A stretch of DNA of 52,112 bases from contig JAMNXV010000162.1 in NCBI GenBank assembly GCA_023623185.1, positions 1-52,112 on the forward strand, read 5' to 3'. Below are positions 1 to 8,717 of this stretch, piece by piece. The stretch is from Bacillota bacterium (GTDB taxonomy: Bacteria > Bacillota > Sulfobacillia > Symbiobacteriales > Symbiobacteriaceae). The notes under the pieces are model-generated. The model was not told the origin of the DNA and made no database searches. It worked only from the letters and a program-made list of their open reading frames with translations. Position 1 is the stretch's first letter. Each line of letters starts with the position of its first letter. Made by a program: the position numbers and the translations under genes.

Positions 1-111
1 GTGTCGCCATGTGCGGGATATCCTTTGATGCTCGTCGCTATTGTAAGTTTCACACAGCTTCTCTATCCGTGACCTGGATCACAGGAGGGCGCATGGGGGC
101 ACGCAGGCGCG

Positions 112-148
112 AAAAAACCGGAGGCAGGTCCGCGAGCGACCTGCCTCC
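112..148 (-). terminator. Rho-independent terminator of the LysM gene
   Basis: An 11-bp perfect stem (GGAGGCAGGTC paired with GACCTGCCTCC) encloses a 7-nt loop. On the minus strand it is followed, after a short spacer, by a run of six T. It lies just past the LysM stop codon. Upstream (1-111) I see no convincing gene; a short plus-strand ORF there runs through this hairpin and looks spurious. Confidence 0.8.
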
Positions 149-154
149 TGCCGC

Positions 155-649
155 TTACCGGTCATACCCGGCGAGCTCTGAGGGCTGGGGGAGCTTCAGC
201 TCCATCCCCGCGAAGATCTGATCCGGATCCTCCAACCCATTCAGCGCTTCAATGTCTCCGGCGTAAATGTGGGTGTTGTAGTACTTCTGGCTGATCTCGT
301 AGAGGGTTTCGTTCGGCTGCACGATGTGGACGGCGGGGACGGCTTCGAGGGTCGTCATGGCGGGGGCGCTTCCGTCTTCGGCCCCGGCCCCGATCGCGGC
401 CTCATCCCCTTCCATCGGAGCGGCCCCGGCCTCAGTCGGATTCGCGGCGACCGTCGGATCGGACGCCGGGGCGCCGGTCAGCGGCGTCCCGTTCTCGGGC
501 TCCGCCAGCTGCTCCAGCGGGTTGGTGCTCTCGGCCGGGGTCTGCGCACGCTGATTCAGGGCCACGAGCGCGAGGCTGATGATCAGGACCAGCGCCGCCA
601 CCCCGCCGATCACCAGCGACGTCCGGGTCTTGGATGGCATGGTCTGCAT
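155..649 (-). CDS. Membrane-anchored LysM domain protein
   Basis: The product is 164 residues. A single N-terminal membrane segment (about residues 10-30, rich in V, L, I and A) is followed by a low-complexity Pro/Glu/Ala/Gly linker and one C-terminal LysM domain that starts at VHIVQPNETLYEISQKYY. LysM domains bind N-acetylglucosamine-containing glycans, so the protein probably contacts peptidoglycan from the outer membrane face. No catalytic domain is present. I chose the ATG at 649 because GGAGGG lies 5 bases upstream; the longer frame starting at 712 has no such site. It follows the MFS gene on the same strand after about 100 bp and may be transcribed separately. The specific role is unknown. 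Confidence 0.8.
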   Translation of the reverse strand: MQTMPSKTRTSLVIGGVAALVLIISLALVALNQRAQTPAESTNPLEQLAEPENGTPLTGAPASDPTVAANPTEAGAAPMEGDEAAIGAGAEDGSAPAMTTLEAVPAVHIVQPNETLYEISQKYYNTHIYAGDIEALNGLEDPDQIFAGMELKLPQPSELAGYDR

Positions 650-752
650 GGTTTCCCTCCTCTCTGCCAGCCCATTCTTGGGCTTCAGTGAGAGTATTTC
701 CACGCAAACCATGAACTAAACATCAAATTTGCTGAATTCCGCAGGAAAGCGG

Positions 753-1928
753 TCAAGCGCTCTGCCGCGCCGCCTCCTGGGCGGGGCGCACGGCCAGGTA
801 GTACCACAGCGTGACGAATCCCGACGTCGCCAGGCCGAGCCACCCGGCCACGGCAAACGGCGAGGCGAGACCGGCCAGGGCCTGGGTGACCGGCGGGCCC
901 GAGATCGAGCCCAGCGAGAAGGCCGCGCTGAGGAGCCCGAACGCCACGCCGCGGCGCCCGGCGCCGGCCGCGTCGGCGTTCAGTGCCGACACCGCCGGGA
1001 AAACCAGTCCGAAGCCCAGCCCGTAGATGAAGAGCCAGGCGGCGAAGGCCAGGGGACCGGTGCCGTAGGACAGGCCGAGATGACCCGCGCCGGCGAGGGC
1101 CATGCCCACGAAGATGGGCTGGTGCCGCCCCCACCGGTCCGCCGCCCGCGACAGCGGCGGAACGAAGGCGATGACCGCGCCGAGGCCAAACGCAGATAGC
1201 GTCATGCCGATGGTCGCGGAGGACATGCCCATGTCGTGCCCCTTCAGCGGATAGGCATAGAACAGCACGTTCTGCAGGAACATCAAGGCGTACGCCACCA
1301 GGGCGGCGGCGCCCATGCCGACCATGTTGATGCGCCCGGGGGCCGGCTCACCCTGGGCCTCGGATGCGCCGCGGGCGGGTGCGGGCTCCAGCCGGGGCCG
1401 GACCAGGAAGGTGAAGAGCCCCACCGTGCCCACCAGGCCCACCAGTGTGAACACGCTGGCGGCCGCGCCGAGGCTGGTGAGCAGCCGGCCGCTGACCGCG
1501 GAGGCCAGCATGGAGGCGACGGCGATCACGAGGCCCATCCGGGCCATGGCCGCGCCGCGCTGGCTGCGGGGAAGGCCGTCGGACACCGTCGCCATGGCGG
1601 CCGGCGCCACCCCGGCGATGGCCAGGCCGTGCAGGGCGCGCACCCCGACCAGCCCCGCGGTGGAATCGGGAACCAGGTGGGCCAGCCCCGTCACCACCAT
1701 GGCCAGGAGCCCTGCCCCGGCCACGGCCATGCGGTCCACCTTGTCGGCCAGCAAGCCGAACATGACGTTGCCCACCAGGTTCGCCACGCTGTACGCCGTG
1801 GCCGCCCAGGCCACCGCCTCGGGTGCGCCGAAACCCACCGCGAGCCATGCCAGAATGGGCGACCAGGCCAGTTGATCGTAAAAGCTGGTCCAGACCAGCA
1901 CATGTGCCAGCGTTCGACGCTTGATCAC
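753..1928 (-). CDS. MFS transporter, drug-efflux-like
   Basis: The product is 391 residues with about 12 hydrophobic segments in two six-helix halves split by a polar loop rich in Pro, Ala, Arg and Glu (near residue 190). The loop between helices 2 and 3 carries a GLLADKVDR-like segment, the MFS motif A position (G-x-L-aD-r-x-grr). Length and layout fit the 12-TM DHA1-type antiporters, which export small molecules using the proton gradient. The substrate cannot be read from the sequence. The start is a GTG at 1928, with AGAAGGAG just upstream. It is divergent from the small gene at 2174, with an AT-rich interval between them. No regulator lies next to it. Confidence 0.8.
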   Translation of the reverse strand: MIKRRTLAHVLVWTSFYDQLAWSPILAWLAVGFGAPEAVAWAATAYSVANLVGNVMFGLLADKVDRMAVAGAGLLAMVVTGLAHLVPDSTAGLVGVRALHGLAIAGVAPAAMATVSDGLPRSQRGAAMARMGLVIAVASMLASAVSGRLLTSLGAAASVFTLVGLVGTVGLFTFLVRPRLEPAPARGASEAQGEPAPGRINMVGMGAAALVAYALMFLQNVLFYAYPLKGHDMGMSSATIGMTLSAFGLGAVIAFVPPLSRAADRWGRHQPIFVGMALAGAGHLGLSYGTGPLAFAAWLFIYGLGFGLVFPAVSALNADAAGAGRRGVAFGLLSAAFSLGSISGPPVTQALAGLASPFAVAGWLGLATSGFVTLWYYLAVRPAQEAARQSA

Positions 1929-2040
1929 GCTCTCGCTCCTTCTCTGCGCAACGCGCCTGTCTGATGTCCCTCAGGTTCGCCCCGCGGGCGTCGCGATCCT
2001 GCCCTGACCAGGCAGGAAGAGCCCAGTCGGCCCCCTCCCC

Positions 2041-2125
2041 AGTCCTATTATATCTAGGGTATATAGTACTTCCGGTCGTTAAACTCTAGACTTATCGACC
2101 TATACAATATTGCCTGCCATTTGTG
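2041..2125 (+). promoter_or_regulatory. AT-rich divergent promoter region
   Basis: This patch is strikingly AT-rich in an otherwise GC-rich window. It lies between two divergent genes (MFS at 1928 and the small ORF at 2174). On the plus strand TACAAT (2103-2108) is a good -10 hexamer, but the best -35 at 17-18 bp spacing is poor, so the exact promoter is uncertain. Confidence 0.35.
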
Positions 2126-2173
2126 ATATCATCGAAGTGGTTGGATCGCGGACGGGAAGGAGGACACCGCAGC

Positions 2174-2356
2174 ATGAGACGCCCGATCAGACAACGGCCG
2201 ATAAGGCCTCAACATTCGCCCAATACGATTAGCCGGGAGCTCGACTGGCTCGTCGACCAGTGGCGGGTGTCCAGCCCGGAGGAACGGCTGCAGATCGTCC
2301 TGGCCAAGATCCGGGCTGAGGAGCGCCTCGAAGAGGACGTTGGGCCCGCCCGCTGA
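2174..2356 (+). CDS. Small hypothetical protein, 60 residues
   Basis: The predicted protein is 60 residues, strongly charged and with no membrane segment. The N-terminal third is Arg/Pro/Gln-rich (MRRPIRQRPIRPQ). The rest looks helical and amphipathic, running from SRELDWLVDQW to LAKIRAEERLEEDVG. The ATG at 2174 has an excellent GGAAGGAGG about 10 bases upstream, an AT-rich likely promoter region before it and a strong hairpin 17 bp after the stop. Together these support a real transcribed gene. I do not recognise the family. It could be a small DNA- or protein-binding factor, but nothing in the sequence proves it. Confidence 0.55.
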   Translation: MRRPIRQRPIRPQHSPNTISRELDWLVDQWRVSSPEERLQIVLAKIRAEERLEEDVGPAR

Positions 2357-2368
2357 GGAATCGCCCTG

Positions 2369-2405
2369 GCAAAAGCCCCCGCTGCAGTGGCTGCAGCGGG
2401 GGCTT
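2369..2405. terminator. Terminator between convergent genes
   Basis: A perfect 14-bp stem (arms 2373-2386 and 2392-2405) with a 5-nt loop. The minus-strand side is followed by TTTT, which suits oligoendopeptidase F ending at 2419. The plus side has only a weak T stretch but probably also stops the small gene. Confidence 0.8.
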
Positions 2406-2418
2406 GCGCTGTCATGCC

Positions 2419-4224
2419 TCAGCCGGCCAGCTGCTCCATCTCGTCCAGGAGCCGCGCGAACACATCCAGGGCCTGCTGAACAGGCTCGGGCGACGTCATG
2501 TCGACGCCGGCCTCCTTCAACAGGTTCGTGGAGTAATCGGAGGAACCGCTCTTCAGGAAGGTGAGATAGCGTTCGACCGCCGGCTGACCCTCCGTCAGCA
2601 CCTGGTGGCTCAGGGAGGCCGCGGCGGAGATGCCCGTCGCGTACTGATACACGTAGAAAGCCGAGTAGAAGTGCGGGATGCGGGCCCACTCGATCGCGAT
2701 GAGGTCGTCGACCACCATGCCCTCGGTGCCGTAGTACCGCTTGTTGAGATCGTAGTAGATCTCGTCCAGCACATCCGCCGTCAGCGCCTGGCCGCCTTCC
2801 ACCCGCTGGTGGGTGATGTGCTCAAACTCGGCAAACATCGTCTGGCGGTACAGGGTGGTGCGGAACGACTCGAGCTGGTGGTTGATCAGGTACATCTTCA
2901 GCTTCGGGTCGTCGGTGCTCTTCAGCAGGTAGTCGGTGAGCAGGGCCTCGTTGAACGTGGAGGCCACCTCGGCGACGAAGATGGTGTACCCGGCGTAGTG
3001 GTAAGGCTGGTGCTTGCGGCTGAAGTAGGAGTGCATGGAGTGGCCCAGCTCGTGCGCCAGGGTGAACATGGAGTCCAGGTTGTCCTGGTAGTTCATCAGG
3101 ATGAACGGCTTGGTGGTATAGGCGCCGAAGGAGTAGGCCCCCGAGCGCTTGCCCTCGTTCTCGTAGATGTCCACCCACCGATCCTCGGTCATGCCCCGGC
3201 GCGCCACCTCGCAGTACTCCTCACCCAGCGGCGCGAGGGCCTTCAGGATCGTGTCGACGGCCTCCTCGTAGGGGACCTTCTTGTCGACGTCCGGCACCAT
3301 CGGGGTATACACGTCGTACATGTGCAGCTCGTCGAGCCCCAGCATCCGCCGGCGCAGCTGCATGTAGCGGTGCAGCGACGGCAGGTTCTTGTGCACCGTC
3401 GCGATGAGGTTGTCGTAGACGCTCTCGGGGACGTTGGTGGCGGACAGGGCCGCGGCCCGGGCCGAGGGGTAGCGCCGCGCCCTGGCGTAGAAAACGTCCT
3501 TCTTCACCGAGTTGGCGTACGTGGCCGCCAGGGTGTTGCGGAACTTGTTGTAGGTGGTGTAGAGCGCCTCAAACGCCTGCTTCCTCACCTCGCGCACCGG
3601 GCTCTCCATGAAGCGCAGGTAGCGGCCGTGGGTGAGCTCCACCTCGTTGCCCTGCTCGTCCTTGATGCTTGGGAACTTCAGATCGGCGTGGTTCAGCTTG
3701 CCGAAGATGTCCTGCGACGCGGCCCCCACCTCGCCCACCTGGGCCAGGAGCTCCTCCACCTCCGGCGAGCGGACGTGCTCCTTCTCCCGAAGGGTGTCCT
3801 CCAGTTCGTGCCGGTAGGCGGCCAGGCCCGGCTCCTGGTCCATCCAGGCCCGAATCGTCTCGCTCGGAATGGCCAGGATCTCCGGCGTGAGGAACGCCCC
3901 GGCGGCGGCCACCCTGGAGTAGAGCGACATGCTCCTCCCCGACAGGGCCTGATAGGTGGAGTTGGTGGTGTCCTCGTCCTCCTTCATCCGGGCGTAGACC
4001 ACCACCTGCTCCAGCAGCTTGGAGATCTCATCGCGCGCCTGCAGGGCCCGGAGCAGCGTACCGGCCGACTCCCCGAGCCGCCCCTGATACGCGGTCAGCT
4101 GGGGGATCATCGCCTCGACTCTCGCGTAGTCCTTCTCCCAGGCTTCGACTGTGTCGTAAACCGAATCCAGGTCCCACTTGTGCTCGTCTGGCACCTCGTG
4201 CCGCTTCTTCAGCTTCACTGACAA
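2419..4224 (-). CDS. pepF: Oligoendopeptidase F (M3 family zinc peptidase)
   Basis: The product is 601 residues, the usual length for PepF. The zinc motif HELGH is at residues 391-395 and is followed by SMHSYFS, with the third ligand glutamate expected in the downstream FNEALL segment. The N-terminal part (YARVEAMIPQLTAYQGRLGESA) matches the M3B N-terminal helical domain, and the C-terminal YQYATGISAA segment is also typical. PepF is a cytoplasmic enzyme that degrades short peptides in amino acid recycling. The start is TTG at 4224 with GGGAGGG upstream; a GTG two codons further in is less well placed. It is transcribed alone, divergent from the YeiH gene and convergent with the small ORF. 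Nothing looks degraded. Confidence 0.93.
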   Translation of the reverse strand: MSVKLKKRHEVPDEHKWDLDSVYDTVEAWEKDYARVEAMIPQLTAYQGRLGESAGTLLRALQARDEISKLLEQVVVYARMKEDEDTTNSTYQALSGRSMSLYSRVAAAGAFLTPEILAIPSETIRAWMDQEPGLAAYRHELEDTLREKEHVRSPEVEELLAQVGEVGAASQDIFGKLNHADLKFPSIKDEQGNEVELTHGRYLRFMESPVREVRKQAFEALYTTYNKFRNTLAATYANSVKKDVFYARARRYPSARAAALSATNVPESVYDNLIATVHKNLPSLHRYMQLRRRMLGLDELHMYDVYTPMVPDVDKKVPYEEAVDTILKALAPLGEEYCEVARRGMTEDRWVDIYENEGKRSGAYSFGAYTTKPFILMNYQDNLDSMFTLAHELGHSMHSYFSRKHQPYHYAGYTIFVAEVASTFNEALLTDYLLKSTDDPKLKMYLINHQLESFRTTLYRQTMFAEFEHITHQRVEGGQALTADVLDEIYYDLNKRYYGTEGMVVDDLIAIEWARIPHFYSAFYVYQYATGISAAASLSHQVLTEGQPAVERYLTFLKSGSSDYSTNLLKEAGVDMTSPEPVQQALDVFARLLDEMEQLAG

Positions 4225-4457
4225 CCCGTCCCTCCCGGCAGATTGACCTTTCCCAAAGGTCTATTCTACCACGTCGCCCTTCATCCTACCTGCACCCCTG
4301 CCGCAGAAACCGATCGTTGCGCGCGCCTGCGCCGAAAGGCGCAGCCCGCATCCTGTCCATCCGGCGGACTGGCTTACGGCATGAACTAACGTTATGATAA
4401 GAGATGTGATGGTTTAACCAATGTAACTTTTAATTCACACAAAGGAGTGCACACCTC

Positions 4458-5483
4458 TTGACCACTGACGCGCAACCCCGATCCAGGGCCGCGGCCAGTC
4501 GCTGGCCCGGCCTCATTCTCACGTTCTGCGTCGCCACCGTCGCGTGGCTGCTGGGCGACCGCTTCCCGCTGATCGGCGGGGCTGTGTTCGGCGTCCTCCT
4601 GGGGATGCTGCTGCAGGCGACCGGCCGCATCGGCGACCAGTTCCGGCCGGGCATCCGGTTCAGCTCCAAGCAGATTCTGCAGGCCTCCGTCATCCTGCTG
4701 GGCGCGGGGCTGAGCCTCAGCCAGATCGTCACGACCGGCGTCAGCTCGCTGGCGGTCATGCTCAGCACGCTGGCGGCCTGCCTGCTCGCCGCATACCTGC
4801 TGGGCCGGGCCATGGGAATCCCCGGCAATCTCACGACGCTCATCGGCGTGGGCACGGCCATCTGCGGCGGTTCGGCCATCGCGGCGGTCGCCCCGGTCAT
4901 CGAGGCGGAGGACCAGGAAGTGGCCTATGCGATCTCCACGATCTTTCTGTTCAACGTCGCGGCCGTGCTCCTCTTCCCCCCGCTTGGCCACCTGCTCGAC
5001 CTGAGCCAGTCGGCCTTCGGCCTCTGGGCCGGCACGGCCGTCAACGATACATCCTCGGTCGTCGCCGCCGGCTACCTGTACGGGCAGGAGGCCGGCACGT
5101 ACGCGACCGTGGTCAAGCTGACCCGCACCACGCTCATCGTGCCCATCGCGCTCACCCTGGCCGCGCTGCGGGCAAACAGGCGGCGCCGGGAGGGCGGCAG
5201 CGGCGCACAGGTCAGCGTGGGCAAGCTGATTCCCTGGTTCATCGTGTGGTTCCTGGTGGCCGCCCTGCTGAACACCGTCGGGGCGCTGCCCGCGCCCGTG
5301 GTGGAGCTGGCCACCTTCGCTGCCAAGTTCCTGATCGTGGTCGCCCTGACCGCCGTGGGCCTGTCCGCGGACTTCCGCCAGATGGCCCGCACAGGGTTCA
5401 AGCCGCTGCTGCTCGGCTTCCTGCTCTGGGCCGTGGTGGCCAGCACCAGCCTGGTGGTGCAGTCGATGACGGGACAGCTCTAG
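4458..5483 (+). CDS. YeiH/UPF0324 family membrane protein, putative sulfate exporter
   Basis: The product is 341 residues with roughly ten hydrophobic segments. The family-typical stretches GTAICGGSAIAAVAPVIEAE and WAGTAVNDTSSVVAAGY are intact. The UPF0324 family (E. coli YeiH) is often annotated as a putative sulfate exporter, but the transported substrate is not firmly known. The start is TTG at 4458 with AAAGGAG ten bases upstream. YeiH genes often sit beside a LysR regulator; none is present here. The 233-bp divergent interval shared with pepF is moderately AT-rich near the gene and contains TATGAT (4393-4398), a possible -10. A strong terminator follows the stop. Confidence 0.82.
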   Translation: MTTDAQPRSRAAASRWPGLILTFCVATVAWLLGDRFPLIGGAVFGVLLGMLLQATGRIGDQFRPGIRFSSKQILQASVILLGAGLSLSQIVTTGVSSLAVMLSTLAACLLAAYLLGRAMGIPGNLTTLIGVGTAICGGSAIAAVAPVIEAEDQEVAYAISTIFLFNVAAVLLFPPLGHLLDLSQSAFGLWAGTAVNDTSSVVAAGYLYGQEAGTYATVVKLTRTTLIVPIALTLAALRANRRRREGGSGAQVSVGKLIPWFIVWFLVAALLNTVGALPAPVVELATFAAKFLIVVALTAVGLSADFRQMARTGFKPLLLGFLLWAVVASTSLVVQSMTGQL

Positions 5484-5512
5484 GCTGGCCCGTCATGGCA
5501 GGCCAAAACTGA

Positions 5513-5547
5513 GGCGGTCCCGCCGAGTGCGGCGGGACCGCCCTTTT
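5513..5547 (+). terminator. Rho-independent terminator after the YeiH gene
   Basis: A 12-bp perfect stem (GGCGGTCCCGCC/GGCGGGACCGCC) with a 6-nt loop, followed by CTTTT. It separates the plus-strand YeiH gene from the convergent ccs operon that ends at 5560. Confidence 0.88.
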
Positions 5548-5559
5548 GCGTCTGTCCGC

Positions 5560-6759
5560 TCAGACGTATGAGTGCATCCCGGAAACCAGCAGGTTCACGC
5601 CCACCAGCGTGAACATCACGATGACGAACCCCAGTGCGGCCACCCATGCGGCGGGGCGCCCCTCCCAGCCCCGCACGATGCGCATGTGCAGGTAGCCGGA
5701 GTAGAAGAGCCAGGTGATCAGGGCCCAGGTCTCCTTCGGATCCCACGCCCAGTAGCGGCCCCAGGCCTTCTGTGCCCAGATCATCGCAAAGACCAGCGCG
5801 CCCAGGGTAAAGAGCGGGAAACCCACCGCAATGCCCCGGTACGAAACCTCATCCAGCAGCTTCGGGTTCATGTTGCCGACGGCACGGGTGCCCAGCTCGC
5901 GCAGCGGTACACGGGCGGTGAGCCGAATCAGGCCGTACAGGATGGTGCCGGCGACGGTGGAGAGCAGCAGGGTGTTCAGATTCTTGGCCGCGTACGCCCC
6001 GCGCATCCAGGTCGGCGCGTGCACCAGCGGCAGCTGCAGCCCGAGGAACGTCGCCTCGCCCCTGACGGAGCCCACGGGGCCGATGAAGGGTGGCAGGGTG
6101 TACTCCAGCACCGTCACCCCGCCGGCCAGGTTGGTCACCTCGGCGCTGTAGCCGCCGATCTTGAAGCCCAGGGCCAGAACGATGAAGCCCGTGAGGATGG
6201 CCCCGCAGAAGAAGGTGAACTCCAGGGCTGCCTCCTCCCACTGGTTCGTCTGCTCCTTGCGCACCCGGAGGAGGTACATCAACGCCGCGCCGAACGAGAC
6301 GGCGAAGGCGCCCTCGCCCAGGGCCGCGAACGAGACGTGCAGCGGCAGCCAGACCGACTGCAGCACGGGCACCAGCGGCCTGACCTCGGTGGGAAACACC
6401 GAGGCGTAGGCGATGACCACCACGCCCACAGGGGCCACGAAGGCGCCCAGCCCCGGCAGCTTGTACCAGGCCGAGAGGATCACGAAGAACAGCATGATGG
6501 ACCAGCCCATGAAGGACATGTACTCAAACATGTTGGCCAGGGGCACCTGTCCCGAGCCGATCCAGCGGGCGGCGATTGCCAGCCCCTGCAGAATCACGCC
6601 GGCGACGGCCGCCTTGTACCCGTGGCTGCCCAGGCGGTCGGCCAGGTCGAAGTAACGGGGGTCGCGGCGGCGCAGCGTGAGGCGCGTCACGTAGAGAACC
6701 GCCGACGCCAGGTAGGCGACAAACGCTCCCAGGAACAGGTAGCTTGACACCTGGATCAT
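5560..6759 (-). CDS. resC: Cytochrome c biogenesis protein ResC/CcsA
   Basis: The product is 399 residues with many membrane segments. The tryptophan-rich heme-handling (WWD-type) signature WGRYWAWDPKETWAL lies near the C-terminus, and conserved histidines occur in the flanking helices. In system II cytochrome c maturation, CcsA/ResC and CcsB/ResB form the synthetase that exports heme and attaches it to CxxCH motifs outside the membrane. The start ATG overlaps the resB stop in an ATGA junction, which implies translational coupling, and GGAGGG precedes it. It is the last gene of a four-gene operon. Heme attachment is needed by the nearby nrfH, nrfA and sensor kinase. Confidence 0.92.
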   Translation of the reverse strand: MIQVSSYLFLGAFVAYLASAVLYVTRLTLRRRDPRYFDLADRLGSHGYKAAVAGVILQGLAIAARWIGSGQVPLANMFEYMSFMGWSIMLFFVILSAWYKLPGLGAFVAPVGVVVIAYASVFPTEVRPLVPVLQSVWLPLHVSFAALGEGAFAVSFGAALMYLLRVRKEQTNQWEEAALEFTFFCGAILTGFIVLALGFKIGGYSAEVTNLAGGVTVLEYTLPPFIGPVGSVRGEATFLGLQLPLVHAPTWMRGAYAAKNLNTLLLSTVAGTILYGLIRLTARVPLRELGTRAVGNMNPKLLDEVSYRGIAVGFPLFTLGALVFAMIWAQKAWGRYWAWDPKETWALITWLFYSGYLHMRIVRGWEGRPAAWVAALGFVIVMFTLVGVNLLVSGMHSYV

Positions 6760-8171
6760 CGCTCTTCTCCCTCCATTTCGTCGGCCAATGCGTATCGCTC
6801 AGGGTCCAGGTGGTGGGCAATCTGCAGGGTCTCCCGTTCGAAGGAGCCCTGGTTGCGGTTGGTCCAGCCGCCCACGACCACCTGCCCGTCCTCGGTGAAG
6901 GCCCAGTAGCGGCGGTGTGCGATGTAGAACGTGGCAAATACGCCCACGGTCATGACGAGCAGGCCGATGTAGATGACCGGCAGCCCCAGGTCCTTCTTCA
7001 CCTGCAGCCCCGAGGTGTAGACCGTCGTGACGTCCTGTGTCACGAACCTGACCGGGGTCGTGTCATCGAACTCCACGCCGGGGTAGAGCGGGAAGAACCA
7101 CGTGGTGAACGGGTCGGCGTCGGGCGGCGTCACCTGCAGCACCAGCCCCGGGTTGTGGACCCTGCTGGAGCGGGTGGCGGGCTGGCCGTCCTCGTCGATG
7201 CCGAAGTCGGGGAAATAGGACACCAGTTCCAGCCGGTAGCCGCCCACGGCATACACCCGGTCCGGCTGGATGAGGTCCAGCGTGAAGCGGTCGATCTCTG
7301 CCCCGCTCTGCCTGTCCACCAGCGCGATCTCCGCCTGGCCGTAGTCGGCGTAGTACGAGGACTGGTAGAGCTCCACCCTGTTGTGAGCCAGCGGCTCGTT
7401 CATCGCGATGGTCTCGGTCTTGACCGCGTTGCCGTTCGCGTCGATCACCCGGGTGTGAGTCATGTAGCTCTTGGGCTGGCCGGTTTCGTAGTACTCCACC
7501 TCGAAGCCGAGGCTCTCCACGTAGAAGTCGCTGCCCGGAACCTTGACGATCTCGCCGTCCCGCACCCAGATGAACTGCTCCAGGTAGACCCCGGGCAGGG
7601 CGCGCATCCCCGCGCCGATCAGCACCAGCAGGAGCCCGATGTGCGTGATGTACGGCCCCCAGCGGCCCAAGCGGCCCTTGTCGGCGTACAGGCGGCCTTC
7701 CTGCTCGATCACCAGGTAACGCCTGGCCTTCAGCGCCGCCGCCAGCTCCCCGTACGGCGCATCGCCCGTCGCCGGGAACGTGAAGCCGTGTCTCAGCCGG
7801 CGGACGAACTCCTTGTCCGGCGCCGGGTTCGGCCGCTGCACGGCCCGCCACAGCGGCACGAACCGCTCAATGGAGCAGATCACCAGCGACGCGGCGATCA
7901 TGAAGAGCAGCGTCAGGTACCACCAGGATGAGTACGCGTGGGTCATCCCCGTACGCAGCAGGAGCATGCCGAACACGGGGCCATAGCGCTGCGGGTAGAA
8001 CTCCTCGGGAGGCAGACTGGAGGCGTACATGCCTTCCTGCTCGATCAGCGTCCCGCCGATGGAGGCGACGGCCAGCAGGAAGAGCAGCACCGTGGCCACC
8101 CGCACCGAGGCGAAGAAATCCCAGGTCCGGTCCAGCAGATCCTTCTGCGGCTTCACGCCCTGCTCGTCCAC
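6756..8171 (-). CDS. resB: Cytochrome c biogenesis protein ResB/CcsB
   Basis: The product is 471 residues. There are three hydrophobic segments in the N-terminal half (around residues 22-40, 80-100 and 175-195), a large extracytoplasmic domain (about 200-420) and a final membrane segment near residue 420. The N-terminal motif FFASVRVATVLLFLLAVASI is typical of ResB. It partners ResC in the system II cytochrome c synthetase, probably holding apocytochrome in position. The start is GTG at 8171 with AGGAGGGG upstream, 12 bp after the thioredoxin gene. The stop overlaps resC by four bases. Confidence 0.92.
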   Translation of the reverse strand: MDEQGVKPQKDLLDRTWDFFASVRVATVLLFLLAVASIGGTLIEQEGMYASSLPPEEFYPQRYGPVFGMLLLRTGMTHAYSSWWYLTLLFMIAASLVICSIERFVPLWRAVQRPNPAPDKEFVRRLRHGFTFPATGDAPYGELAAALKARRYLVIEQEGRLYADKGRLGRWGPYITHIGLLLVLIGAGMRALPGVYLEQFIWVRDGEIVKVPGSDFYVESLGFEVEYYETGQPKSYMTHTRVIDANGNAVKTETIAMNEPLAHNRVELYQSSYYADYGQAEIALVDRQSGAEIDRFTLDLIQPDRVYAVGGYRLELVSYFPDFGIDEDGQPATRSSRVHNPGLVLQVTPPDADPFTTWFFPLYPGVEFDDTTPVRFVTQDVTTVYTSGLQVKKDLGLPVIYIGLLVMTVGVFATFYIAHRRYWAFTEDGQVVVGGWTNRNQGSFERETLQIAHHLDPERYALADEMEGEER

Positions 8172-8183
8172 GGTCCACCCCTC

Positions 8184-8717
8184 CTACAGAATGAGCTCCA
8201 GCGCTTCACGCAGCTGGTCCCGCGTGATGGCCCCCGTCCACTTGCCACGCACCACGCCGTCCCGGTCGATGAAGTACGTGGTCGGCAGCGGCACGATCTG
8301 GTACAGCCGGGCCACGTTGCTGCCCCGGTCGACGAGGATGGGGAACGTGAGCTCCAGCTCCTCCTGGAACGCGGTGATGGCCAGGTCGGTCTCGTCCAGG
8401 TCGATGCCCAGCACCACGAGGCCCTGGTCCGCGTACAGCCGGTGGGCCTCCTCCAGCACCGGCATCTCTTCCTCACAGTAGCGGCACCAGGTAGCGAAGA
8501 AGTTGAGCAGCACCGCCTTCCCCTTCAGGTCAGAAAGGCGGTACGACTCGCCGGTGACCGTCTTCAGCTCGAAATCGGGCGCGGCGCCGCCGACAGGCAC
8601 CCCGCCCGATGCGGTGGCGTTCGTGTTGGGCCAGAGCAGAAGGTAGCCCAACCAGACCGCCGCGAGCGCGAGCGTGATGGCCGAGGTCACTCGCTTATAC
8701 CTGGGATAGCGCGTCAC
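8184..8717 (-). CDS. resA: ResA/TlpA-like membrane-anchored thioredoxin
   Basis: The product is 177 residues. One N-terminal membrane anchor (about residues 12-30) precedes an AhpC/TSA-type thioredoxin fold with the active site WCRYC (Cys78 and Cys81). Typical segments FFATWCRYCEEEMPVLEE and LPTTYFIDRDG are present. Its likely job is to reduce the disulfide of apocytochrome CxxCH motifs outside the membrane before heme attachment, as ResA does in Bacillus. The GTG start at 8717 overlaps the TPR gene stop (GTGA), so the pair is coupled. No ccdA-like electron donor lies in the window, so reductant supply must be encoded elsewhere. Confidence 0.9.
   Translation of the reverse strand: MTRYPRYKRVTSAITLALAAVWLGYLLLWPNTNATASGGVPVGGAAPDFELKTVTGESYRLSDLKGKAVLLNFFATWCRYCEEEMPVLEEAHRLYADQGLVVLGIDLDETDLAITAFQEELELTFPILVDRGSNVARLYQIVPLPTTYFIDRDGVVRGKWTGAITRDQLREALELIL

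Noticed and set aside
9-221. Plus-strand ORF of 70 codons at the window start
   Set aside because: It reads through the LysM terminator and into the end of that gene; composition is not protein-like.
4400-4450. CRP/Fnr-like site before the YeiH gene
   Set aside because: TGTGATGGTTTAACCAATG has only a short odd-centred dyad (GGTT-T-AACC) and does not match either consensus.
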